Positions 28,884-37,555 of a stretch of DNA of 64,000 nt are shown piece by piece. How positions within the stretch are numbered: the first letter of the stretch is position 1; every line of letters starts with the position of its first letter. The notes under the pieces were generated by a model, which saw only the letters and a program-made list of their open reading frames with translations, did not search any database and had not been told where the DNA came from. The stretch lies in NCBI RefSeq assembly GCF_020786625.1, contig NZ_JAJGRC010000002.1, forward strand, positions 186,001-250,000, given 5' to 3'. This stretch comes from Salinicoccus sp. RF5. Lineage in GTDB: Bacteria; Bacillota; Bacilli; Staphylococcales; Salinicoccaceae. The translations under genes and the position numbers were made by a program.

Positions 28884-30671
28884 ATGGCAATTATGGTACC
28901 TAGCTATCGTCGAAGTGAGGAGTTTAATCGTAGTAGAGGAGAACGTTTGCTCTATAATGAGTTAAAAAAACAATTAAGTGATGAATATGTCATATTTCAT
29001 TCAGTTAATGTTTTAGGACGTGCACGTACAAATAAAGGTTATCCTGTAGACAAAGAAATTGATTTCATAGTTTTTCATCCTCAAAAGGGGATTATATGTA
29101 TCGAGGTTAAGCATGGGGAAATAAGGTTTAGGGATAATGGGATATTTCAAAAACAGTATCTTGAGTATGATGATTCATCTAGAAATAAAGAGAATTATGT
29201 TTCAATTGATCCTTTAAAACAAATTGCACCTGCCAAGTACTCTTTAATAAAACATTTAAAAGATAATCTTGGAAGTCGCATAGAGTACTCATGTACATCA
29301 GTAGCTTTCTTTACTTCAGTGCGTAGTGTAGATATGCATGGGAAGCTTCCACTTTTTTATAGAGGACGTATATTATTTAAAGAGGATTTAGAAACCCTTT
29401 CTGAATCGCTAGATAACCACTTTGATTACCATAATGGACGGATTCCCAAGGACAAAGATTTAGTAAAGGAAACAAAGAATTCTGTTATAAATGAGATTGC
29501 TCCTTCTTGTGATGCAATACCTATATTGAGTGAGCGCATTAAAGAGAATGAATTCTCATTTAGAAAGATGACACAAGAGCAGATCAAGGTATTGGACTTT
29601 CTTGAAAAACAAAAGAATGCAGTAATTGAAGGAATGGCTGGGTCTGGGAAGACTGTTATCGCCTTGGAAAAGGCGAAACGTCTATCTGAAAGCCGTAAAG
29701 TGCTTGTCCTTTGCTTTAATAGAATGATTAAAGATTATATGAAGATATCATTACAAAAATATTCCAGCAACATTGATGTTATGAATATTTATGACCTCGG
29801 TTTAGCATACCGTTATTTGAAGTCAGGTGAATTTCATTGGACTAGGCAGATGGAACTTTTGAATGATATATTGCAAGGCAAATTAGAATGGGATTATGAT
29901 GATTTAATTATTGATGAAGCGCAAGACTATACAAAAGGCATATTAGAAATGCTATATAACATACAGAAAAAATCAAACGGACATTTTTATGCATTTTATG
30001 ACATACATCAAAAGACTCATAATAATATGTCGGAAGAGTGGTTGGATAAATTTCACAACCGATACGTATTGCATAGTAATTGCCGGAATACAATGGAAAT
30101 AGCAGAAGCATGTTGTAAAATCGTTGGGGAAAATATAAGAAAGCCAAGTATAAAAGTGAGTGGTCAAAGACCAAAATGGCATATAAATCGAACTGAGGAT
30201 GAGCTAAAAAAGACTTTGGAAACTCAGTTGGACTACTATATTGAACAAGGGATTTCTTTAGGTGATATTGTCTTACTTACAATTAAATCTAGCAATGACC
30301 CTAGCGGAATATTATGCAATGAAAAAAACTTAAAAGCCGCATCATTTAATATAGGAAAATACAAAGTGAGTGGCTATAAAAAAGAAGGACATCTACTTTT
30401 TACTACAGCAAGAAAATTCAAAGGAAATGAAAGTGACATTGTCATTGTTGTAGATATCAATGAAGAATCTTTGTGGAATGATAATGGTAAGAAACTATTT
30501 TATATAGCTGTTTCTCGAGCAAAGCATATTGCCGAAGTACATTGTGTAATGGATCGTACGGAGGAAGAGAGTTTATACCGTTCAATTTCTCGAGAAAAAC
30601 GCAATGAACCTTTTGCATTAAGGGAATATTTAGCAATGGAAAAGGTGAACTATAGTCATGGGATGAGATAG
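28884..30671 (+). CDS. NERD nuclease-SF1 helicase fusion
   Basis: 595 aa, ATG 28884 with GAGGTG upstream. Residues about 15-170 are a NERD domain, a PD-(D/E)xK-like nuclease, with KEIDFIVFHPQKGIICIEVKHG giving Asp60, Glu74 and Lys76. The rest is a UvrD/REP-like SF1 helicase: Walker A GMAGSGKT (250-257), Walker B LIIDEAQDY (342-349), and C-terminal ARKFKGNESDIVIVVD and AVSRAKH motifs. Both catalytic centres look intact. It opens the defence island and is AT-rich. Nuclease-helicase fusions act in phage defence in staphylococci and elsewhere; whether this one does is inference. Confidence 0.82.
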   Translation: MAIMVPSYRRSEEFNRSRGERLLYNELKKQLSDEYVIFHSVNVLGRARTNKGYPVDKEIDFIVFHPQKGIICIEVKHGEIRFRDNGIFQKQYLEYDDSSRNKENYVSIDPLKQIAPAKYSLIKHLKDNLGSRIEYSCTSVAFFTSVRSVDMHGKLPLFYRGRILFKEDLETLSESLDNHFDYHNGRIPKDKDLVKETKNSVINEIAPSCDAIPILSERIKENEFSFRKMTQEQIKVLDFLEKQKNAVIEGMAGSGKTVIALEKAKRLSESRKVLVLCFNRMIKDYMKISLQKYSSNIDVMNIYDLGLAYRYLKSGEFHWTRQMELLNDILQGKLEWDYDDLIIDEAQDYTKGILEMLYNIQKKSNGHFYAFYDIHQKTHNNMSEEWLDKFHNRYVLHSNCRNTMEIAEACCKIVGENIRKPSIKVSGQRPKWHINRTEDELKKTLETQLDYYIEQGISLGDIVLLTIKSSNDPSGILCNEKNLKAASFNIGKYKVSGYKKEGHLLFTTARKFKGNESDIVIVVDINEESLWNDNGKKLFYIAVSRAKHIAEVHCVMDRTEEESLYRSISREKRNEPFALREYLAMEKVNYSHGMR

Positions 30672-30781
30672 AGCTCTTAAAAAATTAGGGAGATATATTA
30701 TTGTGTTTAACTGAATAATCTATAGTCGTTAAAAACCAATATAAGATATTATCATTATATAGATAAGTGAGGCAGATTAAC

Positions 30782-32434
30782 ATGTTAAAAGATATAACAC
30801 TCTCCGAAAAAGATATCCGGTCTTTCAAAGAGTATGTGGATAGTTTCTTGGAAGTCTGCAATAACTCAATCGGAAAAACGTCGACAGATAGTCGTGGAAA
30901 GACTCTAAATAATTTTGTTGTTGGAGGAACAAGGAAACCAATTACCGTTTCGGAAGGAAAGTACAAAGTGAGCCGATCTTTTGCGCATGGTAATAATTCA
31001 TTGAATACCTATCCGTACGTAAATGTCGGGTGGATGAGCCTTTTTTATGATTGGCAGGCAGTGCAGTGGGGAAAGAAGGCTTTCTTCCTGTCGACAAAAC
31101 AGTCGTACTCCAAAGTGGATAAGCCTCTACCAGAGCCGCATAGAGGGGGTCTTGAATCATATTATAAAAGTTGGGATGTTGCTGAAGACGGCCTGAGCTT
31201 GGAAAATGAACAAGATTACGAAGATATGCTTAGAAATATGATTATGCTGTATAACGATTTCACTCAGGAATCAGGAGCCGAGAGTAATACAGTAGAGTTT
31301 AAAGAGCGACTGTTAAGTTCGAAAAACATTATTCTTCATGGGCCTCCCGGAACTGGAAAGTCTTATATGGCGTTGGAACTGGCCAAACAGATTACTGAAA
31401 ATAATGATGATCAGATGGAATTCGTCCAGTTTCATCCAAGCTACGACTATACGGACTTCGTAGAAGGGCTTCGGACGAAACAATATGGGAACAATCAAGT
31501 GGGCTTTGAACTGATGCCGGGAACCTTTATGAAGTTTTGTGATAAAGCACGGAGGAATCAGGCAGGCTCGGATAACTTTAATGAGTCATGGGAGCTCATG
31601 CTTGAAGAAATGAGAGAAAAAGAGGAGATTTCTATACCGACTCTGACAGAGAGGAGTACGCTTACTTTTCAATTATCTTCAAAAGATTCATTAAGATTCA
31701 AAGATATCAGTGCAGGGACTTTAACTAAATGGAATTTATATAACGTGTATAGAGGGAAGCAAGGGCGTCCTTCCAATGCATATGATAACTATATGAAAGC
31801 TGTGCTTAAATACATGAAAGAAAACCATAAACTTCAGGATTATGCAGAAGCGAGTGGGAAGAAATACGTCTTTATCATCGATGAGATTAACAGAGGAGAA
31901 ATATCTAAGATATTTGGCGAGCTCTTTTTCTCCCTCGACCCTGGATATAGGGGAGAAAAAGGTGCTGTCATGACCCAATATCATGCGTTGCATTCTGGGG
32001 CAGAGTACCCATTCCCCGAGAAGTTTTATGTGCCTGAGAATGTCTACATCATTGGTACGATGAATGACATTGATAGAAGTGTGGAAAGCTTCGACTTTGC
32101 GATGCGAAGGCGGTTCAGGTTCATAGAAATCAAGGTGAAAGACAGCCTCAGTATGTTGAAACAACTCGATGAGACGCGGGTGACGATTGATGATGTGGAG
32201 GCTCGACTTACAAGGCTGAACGAAGAAATAGAAGATATACCTGGGTTGGACAAGAGCTACCATATAGGTCCAAGCTACTTCTTGAAATTGAATGATGTCG
32301 GTTATGACTTCGAAGTGTTGTGGGAGGAGTTCCTTGAGCCACTGCTGAAAGAGTATTTAAGAAACCACCTGGATGCAGAGGAACATTTATATCGTCTTAA
32401 GCAAGCCTACTATCTCGATGAACAGGATGAGTAG
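30782..32434 (+). CDS. mcrB: McrB-like AAA+ GTPase of a type IV restriction system
   Basis: 550 aa from ATG 30782, with GTGAGG at 30767-30772. McrB is the GTP-driven motor that recognises modified DNA and recruits McrC. Visible: an N-terminal domain of about 165 residues, probably for DNA recognition and not matched to a known reader; Walker A HGPPGTGKSY (about 186-195); VQFHPSYDYTDFVEG; Walker B YVFIIDEINRGEISKIFGE; and the McrB signature GTMNDIDRSVESFDFAMRRRF. The end overlaps mcrC by 8 nt. Base composition is less AT-rich than the flanking modules. Confidence 0.9.
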   Translation: MLKDITLSEKDIRSFKEYVDSFLEVCNNSIGKTSTDSRGKTLNNFVVGGTRKPITVSEGKYKVSRSFAHGNNSLNTYPYVNVGWMSLFYDWQAVQWGKKAFFLSTKQSYSKVDKPLPEPHRGGLESYYKSWDVAEDGLSLENEQDYEDMLRNMIMLYNDFTQESGAESNTVEFKERLLSSKNIILHGPPGTGKSYMALELAKQITENNDDQMEFVQFHPSYDYTDFVEGLRTKQYGNNQVGFELMPGTFMKFCDKARRNQAGSDNFNESWELMLEEMREKEEISIPTLTERSTLTFQLSSKDSLRFKDISAGTLTKWNLYNVYRGKQGRPSNAYDNYMKAVLKYMKENHKLQDYAEASGKKYVFIIDEINRGEISKIFGELFFSLDPGYRGEKGAVMTQYHALHSGAEYPFPEKFYVPENVYIIGTMNDIDRSVESFDFAMRRRFRFIEIKVKDSLSMLKQLDETRVTIDDVEARLTRLNEEIEDIPGLDKSYHIGPSYFLKLNDVGYDFEVLWEEFLEPLLKEYLRNHLDAEEHLYRLKQAYYLDEQDE

Positions 32435-33779
32435 CATGGACGGACAACATTTAATCCTTAAGGATAACTCCCGAACAGAGTTGGAGGAAAGCTGTCTTGG
32501 AAACACTGTCTTCCAATATTTGCAGAACAAAACAATGGGGGATCTGACAAGGTCGGACATGCTTATTTTTCCAGGAGATAATGAGGCGTATGCAGATGAT
32601 GACAGAAAGGTTATTGAGACAACGCAAGATAAAGTAGTGACATCAAACCTTCTGGGATTCTTCAGTAATGCCAAAGATGCAGTCAGTATCGTCAGTAGAT
32701 TTGACGATCCTGAAGATAACTATTTTCTCCAATATATGTTGAGCAAGGTATATGGGATTACACCGTTGGACTATTCCAGTACCATGAAACCCAATCAGGG
32801 TTTCTTGGATTTATTGGTACTTCTGTTCCCCAGTATTTTGAATCAAGCATTGGCGAAAGGGATCTATAAAGAGTATCGAACGAATCGTCACAATAACAGT
32901 GCCCTCAAGGGCAAAATTGATGTCGCCCGACATATTAAAAATAATATTCCTTTTACTGGAGATATTGCCTTCACAAATAGAGAATTCAGTTTTAATAATC
33001 CAGTGATTCAGCTTGTACATCATACAATCCAATTTATAAAACGACATAAACAGTATCATCGCATTTTGAATGAATCACACATTACACATGAAAATATAAA
33101 AATCATTGAAAGTATTGCTTCTTCAGCAAAAGGATCAACGGCCAAACTGATTGATCTTAATAAGCGGAATATAGTGAAACACGCTTACTATAAAGAGTAT
33201 GAGCAGCTACAGAAAATATGCATCGTCATACTTGAAAGTCAAAGTATGCTGTTCACAAGCAACAGTAAAGAAAAATTTTATGGTGTTGCTCTCGATGGGG
33301 CGTGGTTGTTTGAGGAATACGTGAATACGGTAATAGGTGATGTATTCCACCACCCTAACAATACAGAAGGGACGGGGGCTAATTATCTCTTCTCCGGTGG
33401 CGCGGGAAAAATCTACCCTGACTTCATATCAAAAGATAGTGAAAATAGAATCATCGCGGACGCGAAGTATAAACCGAGCCGCAATATTTCAGGGGCAGAT
33501 TATCATCAGATTGTATCCTATATGTATCGATTTGACTCAGCCGAGGGTTATTATATCTATCCATACTCAATAATGGAAAATGAAAGGCCTTCAAAGCGCC
33601 CCATGGAACTTTTAAAAGGTCTCAACTTTGGCTCGAAGAAAGAAAGTATGAAGCGGGATCAAAAAATTACTGTAACGAAGCTGGGGCTGAGGGTGCCGAT
33701 AGGTGTAGAGAGTTATCAAGAATTTAAACATATGATGGTAATGAACGAAAACGAGTTGAAGGGAGATTTGAAGATTTGA
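32427..33779 (+). CDS. mcrC: McrC-like nuclease subunit of a type IV restriction system
   Basis: 450 aa from ATG 32427, overlapping the mcrB stop; ATG 32436 is an alternative with slightly better spacing from AGGATGAG. McrC supplies the endonuclease of McrBC. The PD-(D/E)xK site reads KIYPDFISKDSENRIIADAKYK, with Asp332, Asp345 and Lys347, followed by DYHQIVSYMYRF. The N-terminal half holds a helical region with IYKEYRTNRHNNSALKGKIDVARHI, typical of McrC. Together with McrB it should restrict DNA carrying modified cytosine; the exact target depends on the McrB N-terminus. Confidence 0.9.
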   Translation: MSSMDGQHLILKDNSRTELEESCLGNTVFQYLQNKTMGDLTRSDMLIFPGDNEAYADDDRKVIETTQDKVVTSNLLGFFSNAKDAVSIVSRFDDPEDNYFLQYMLSKVYGITPLDYSSTMKPNQGFLDLLVLLFPSILNQALAKGIYKEYRTNRHNNSALKGKIDVARHIKNNIPFTGDIAFTNREFSFNNPVIQLVHHTIQFIKRHKQYHRILNESHITHENIKIIESIASSAKGSTAKLIDLNKRNIVKHAYYKEYEQLQKICIVILESQSMLFTSNSKEKFYGVALDGAWLFEEYVNTVIGDVFHHPNNTEGTGANYLFSGGAGKIYPDFISKDSENRIIADAKYKPSRNISGADYHQIVSYMYRFDSAEGYYIYPYSIMENERPSKRPMELLKGLNFGSKKESMKRDQKITVTKLGLRVPIGVESYQEFKHMMVMNENELKGDLKI

Positions 33780-33861
33780 TGTTAGAGGAAATAGGACAGG
33801 CAACACATGGGGATAATTAATGAGGCAATAGAGGAAATGCGAAGACTGAAATAATAAAAGT

Positions 33862-33898
33862 AGCTCTTAAGAAGAAAAATCACTTCTTAAGAGCCATA
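33862..33898. terminator. Bidirectional terminator between mcrC and the HEPN-CBS gene
   Basis: GCTCTTAAGAAG (33863-33874) pairs with CTTCTTAAGAGC (33883-33894), between convergent genes. The 80 nt after mcrC hold only tiny ORFs of 13-15 codons. Confidence 0.75.
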
Positions 33899-33900
33899 CT

Positions 33901-34617
33901 TTAAAGTATTTCATTTATTTTAGGGAGATCCCAAGGGGTTATAATTCCAATGATATCTTCAGGCTTTTCAATTTTACCCAATGCTGTAATGAGAAGAACA
34001 ACTCCTCTTTCGCCATTGCGGATTCTTCTAGAAAAAAGTTCATCTACATTATAAAGAGACATGTCGGCCTTAATGGTTACATAGTTCATACGATTTTCAT
34101 CATGTCCAATAACATCAGCAATCTTAACTTCTGATAAATCTACGATTTCCTCTTTTATAACCTCAGATAACCAAAATGTGATTCCATTATCAGAAACTAA
34201 ACCTAAGAATTCATTCTGGTCAAATACGGGGAACTGAGTATAACTTTTGTCTTTAATATAATTTAATACATCTTTTAAATTATCTTCTGCTTTAAAACAT
34301 TGAACATGATTTTTAAAGATTTTATTAACTTTTGTAGGATATTCTATTTGATTTCTTATCTCGATCATATCGTTGATTAACTCAGACGATGGTTCAGCTA
34401 AGTTATATTTACTATCCTTTTTTTCATGGACTAAGATATTGCGAAGCTCTCTAATCAAGTGCAGCTGTTTTTTATGTTTCTTTACTACACTATTATTCTC
34501 CAGTTCATCAATGAGTCTACGAAAATCCACAAACTTGCTAGAATTGTTACTTTTTTCTTTTAGCACATCATGTAATTTATTAAATTCTGCTATAAAACTC
34601 TCAAAATTATTGCTCAC
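33901..34617 (-). CDS. HEPN-like domain fused to two CBS domains
   Basis: 238 aa, minus strand. GTG 34617 is chosen because GGAGG lies about 9 nt upstream; an upstream TTG/ATG frame to 34659 has no such site. Residues 1-85 are helical and contain RNILVH (Arg59-His64), the R(N)xxxH motif of HEPN ribonucleases. Residues about 100-238 form a CBS pair: FKAEDNLKDVLNYIKDKSYTQFPVFDQNEFLGLVSD and MNYVTIKADMSLYNVDELF..EDIIGIITPWDL. CBS pairs bind adenine nucleotides. I infer a nucleotide-gated RNase or a regulator. It is divergent from the DruH-like gene with a 184-bp shared upstream region. Confidence 0.65.
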   Translation of the reverse strand: MSNNFESFIAEFNKLHDVLKEKSNNSSKFVDFRRLIDELENNSVVKKHKKQLHLIRELRNILVHEKKDSKYNLAEPSSELINDMIEIRNQIEYPTKVNKIFKNHVQCFKAEDNLKDVLNYIKDKSYTQFPVFDQNEFLGLVSDNGITFWLSEVIKEEIVDLSEVKIADVIGHDENRMNYVTIKADMSLYNVDELFSRRIRNGERGVVLLITALGKIEKPEDIIGIITPWDLPKINEIL

Positions 34618-34801
34618 TGCTATATTCCTCCACTTCAAATATCTAAAAATTAAGTACAATTAATTACTTTCATTATACATAGAAAAGAAATATATTTACT
34701 AAGGTTATTGATTAATTGGTAAATATTGTTGATAATATATGTAAAACAAATATAAATAGAAAATTCATTAAATTTAGATTATCAAGAGAGGAGGGAGAGT
34801 A

Positions 34802-37555
34802 ATGTCATTGGAACTTGATATGATAGAAAAAAGAGATTATTTGAAACAATCCTCTGATAACATGTTTCTCTATGGATGGCTAGATATCAATGACGAAGAA
34901 TATAATGAATTAATGGCAAAGAGTAAAGAATTACTTTCAAGTGATAATATTTTTAGTTATAACTCAGAGAGTAAAGATGTTGTGATTACATTGAGTCTCG
35001 TAGAATATGCCAGAAGAGTCTATACAGACGACGAAGATCTCTTTATATCATTTTTGAACGAGCTAGATATATCTTCCTCTTTATTAGATTTAAAGCTTTT
35101 GCAGAAATTAGTTTTCAAACATTTGAAACAGCATGCTCATGTTATTGAGACAGAGAAGTCTAAAAGATACAGAGACAGCATATTAATGCAAAACTTCATA
35201 TTGAATTGCAACGCGGATAAGATCTTTGAGTTTCTTGTTGAAGTCTACTTTAGGGAACTGAAGGAGAATATTAATCACAGACATGTAACTACATTTTTTT
35301 TAAAGCTCTATCATGCTTTTAGAGACTATATTTTAAATGAAGAGGATAACGATATAAGCAGTGAGAAGATGACAGGCATTATTCAGACTGTACCCAACTA
35401 TTTTATACATGCATATTATAATTCTCCCGAGTTCGTGACAACTATATTAAGAGAATGGCTAACCTATATTCATGCACTTAATTTTAATATAGTCCCCGTA
35501 TTTAAGAAGAATAAGTATACAGCTATTTTCAAAAATAAATATACAGATATTAAAAGGGAAATTTTAATAAGAGAACAAGGGAAAGCACGAGAAACTCACA
35601 AAAATGTACATGCCCATAAATACCTAGAATTAAACGAGAGGGGGCTAATAATTAATATTCCCTCTTATCATATATATGAATATGAGAATAGATCTTATAA
35701 AGTGAATATATATAATAATGAAAAACTGATTAATTCACACCATCTAGAAGTCATACATACAGAAATAGGCTATGCGACTGAAAATAAAAAGTTTCTAATC
35801 AATAAGTTAAGCACAGATTTGAGATATGAAGTTTATGAAAACGATAAAATAATATATGATTCTAAAGATTTTTTTGTCAGAGATTTTTACTTGTTTAATG
35901 ATAAAGAAAGATTAGTTAGCATAAATCAGCTTAAACTGGATAATTCTTTCACAATAGTCACCCCTTATGAGATAGAGACAATCAAGGATGGTAATGAAGA
36001 AAGAGAATTCCGTGATGGCTGTAATTTATATACTTCTTTACTCGAAGAAGACACGGAAGTAGTGGTAAATGACTATCTAATAAATGCGAAAGGAATTAAT
36101 TTCGATACAGGTTTTCTTAAGGATGACCTCTTTAGTCATGTGAAATTAATGATTGATAAGCAAGAAATACAATTGATAAAAAGCTTTTCTAACTTTTATT
36201 TGAAATTGCACAGAGATGAGTATATATCAGATTTTATCTTAGAAATAAATAATTCTGAAAAATTTGATCTAGACAAGCTATATAATGCTGAAGTGATTGA
36301 AGAGGCTGGGGAAGCAGTAGTAGTCAAAGTAGATATTAAAAAGATAATAAGGATGCTGCGCATAGAATTTAACAATACAAATGTCTATGAGGTTGGTTTA
36401 AGGAAAAAAGGAGCAACAATATGGACCTATCACGGTTTATTTATGCCTATAGGTAGGTTGGATTATAAGTTCGATAAACAGTTATACACAAAGGAGAAAC
36501 ATGCTACATTACTCGAGTTGCAATCTCCGCTAATTGAAGAAGAGTTCCATCCTTTAACACATCCTACTAATACAGAGGGGACTTTTGTTTTTCCGCTTGA
36601 TCAGAAGTCGAAATTAATATTTCAACTACCTTCCATACTATCTAAAGCTGGGAGTGAAGATGAAGAAATATGGGTTGAAGATTTTAAAGAAACTTCTATT
36701 AGAACGCAAGGCCTGGCAAACCACCCTATATGGCAAGTTGAGGCTGGAGGCCCTATTACGCCCTTGAAACTTGGTGTTATAGAGAAAAGAGGGGGATATA
36801 AAGAATTTAACTTGGAGAATTTTAATAAACTAAGCTCTCCGTCTAAGACATTATATATAAACGTAAAAGGTGAGAAGTTTAGTATTTTTAAAGTTACTAA
36901 TCAACCTAAGATTAAGAGTCTTCTCACCATACCTGATGGGAAAGATTTGATTGTAAAATGCAATTATGTAGGACCGAAGAACTTGAAAATACGATATGAG
37001 AGATATAATGAACCTGATAAATTAATGACTCTCTCCTTATCAGATGAGGTGATGTTTCCGGGAGTACTAACTGACTATCATAAATACACTTTATCAATTA
37101 TTCGAGAGAAAAAGTATTTTTCAAATTCAGTTGATATAGTTGAAAGTAGGAGTGAGTATTATGGGGATTTTCTCATTATTGAATCGAAACAAAAAAACTT
37201 AAAGATAGACTCAGTTATATGTGATGAAGATCGATATGAAATTAAAAACTTATACGTTAGATTTACATGGATTTCTCAAAGTGATATTTATATTGCGAAA
37301 ATGTACCATATGGCTGTCGACCATGTGAGCGGTAATATCAAGGTGAAATACTATGATTATATTAATCCTGTGAGAATGGAAATGCTCTACTCAGATGAGG
37401 AATATATTACGTTTAGAGGGCAGGATACTAATCAAGAAGCATTGATATTAGATAAAGAAACAGGATTCTTAAATACATACTACAATCTTAGAGACTACAG
37501 CCGTTATTTAATAATAGATGAAATAATTTTAAGAAAGGATGAGTGTCTTGTTTAA
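34802..37555 (+). CDS. Large unknown protein coupled to DUF1998 helicase (DruH-like candidate)
   Basis: 917 aa, ATG 34802 with GAGGAGGGAG directly upstream. I see no nuclease, ATPase or membrane motif. The N-terminal 250 residues are helical (KLLQKLVFKHLKQHAHVIE..); from about 270 to 560 and again from about 640 it looks beta-rich, with repeated short strands such as GLIINIPSYHIYEYENRSYKVNIY, possibly Ig-like or carbohydrate-module-like domains. It overlaps the next gene, a 1545-aa DUF1998 helicase, by 17 nt, so the two are translationally coupled. That pairing, a large unknown plus a DUF1998 helicase, is the layout of Druantia type III (druH-druE). Very AT-rich. Confidence 0.55.
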   Translation: MSLELDMIEKRDYLKQSSDNMFLYGWLDINDEEYNELMAKSKELLSSDNIFSYNSESKDVVITLSLVEYARRVYTDDEDLFISFLNELDISSSLLDLKLLQKLVFKHLKQHAHVIETEKSKRYRDSILMQNFILNCNADKIFEFLVEVYFRELKENINHRHVTTFFLKLYHAFRDYILNEEDNDISSEKMTGIIQTVPNYFIHAYYNSPEFVTTILREWLTYIHALNFNIVPVFKKNKYTAIFKNKYTDIKREILIREQGKARETHKNVHAHKYLELNERGLIINIPSYHIYEYENRSYKVNIYNNEKLINSHHLEVIHTEIGYATENKKFLINKLSTDLRYEVYENDKIIYDSKDFFVRDFYLFNDKERLVSINQLKLDNSFTIVTPYEIETIKDGNEEREFRDGCNLYTSLLEEDTEVVVNDYLINAKGINFDTGFLKDDLFSHVKLMIDKQEIQLIKSFSNFYLKLHRDEYISDFILEINNSEKFDLDKLYNAEVIEEAGEAVVVKVDIKKIIRMLRIEFNNTNVYEVGLRKKGATIWTYHGLFMPIGRLDYKFDKQLYTKEKHATLLELQSPLIEEEFHPLTHPTNTEGTFVFPLDQKSKLIFQLPSILSKAGSEDEEIWVEDFKETSIRTQGLANHPIWQVEAGGPITPLKLGVIEKRGGYKEFNLENFNKLSSPSKTLYINVKGEKFSIFKVTNQPKIKSLLTIPDGKDLIVKCNYVGPKNLKIRYERYNEPDKLMTLSLSDEVMFPGVLTDYHKYTLSIIREKKYFSNSVDIVESRSEYYGDFLIIESKQKNLKIDSVICDEDRYEIKNLYVRFTWISQSDIYIAKMYHMAVDHVSGNIKVKYYDYINPVRMEMLYSDEEYITFRGQDTNQEALILDKETGFLNTYYNLRDYSRYLIIDEIILRKDECLV

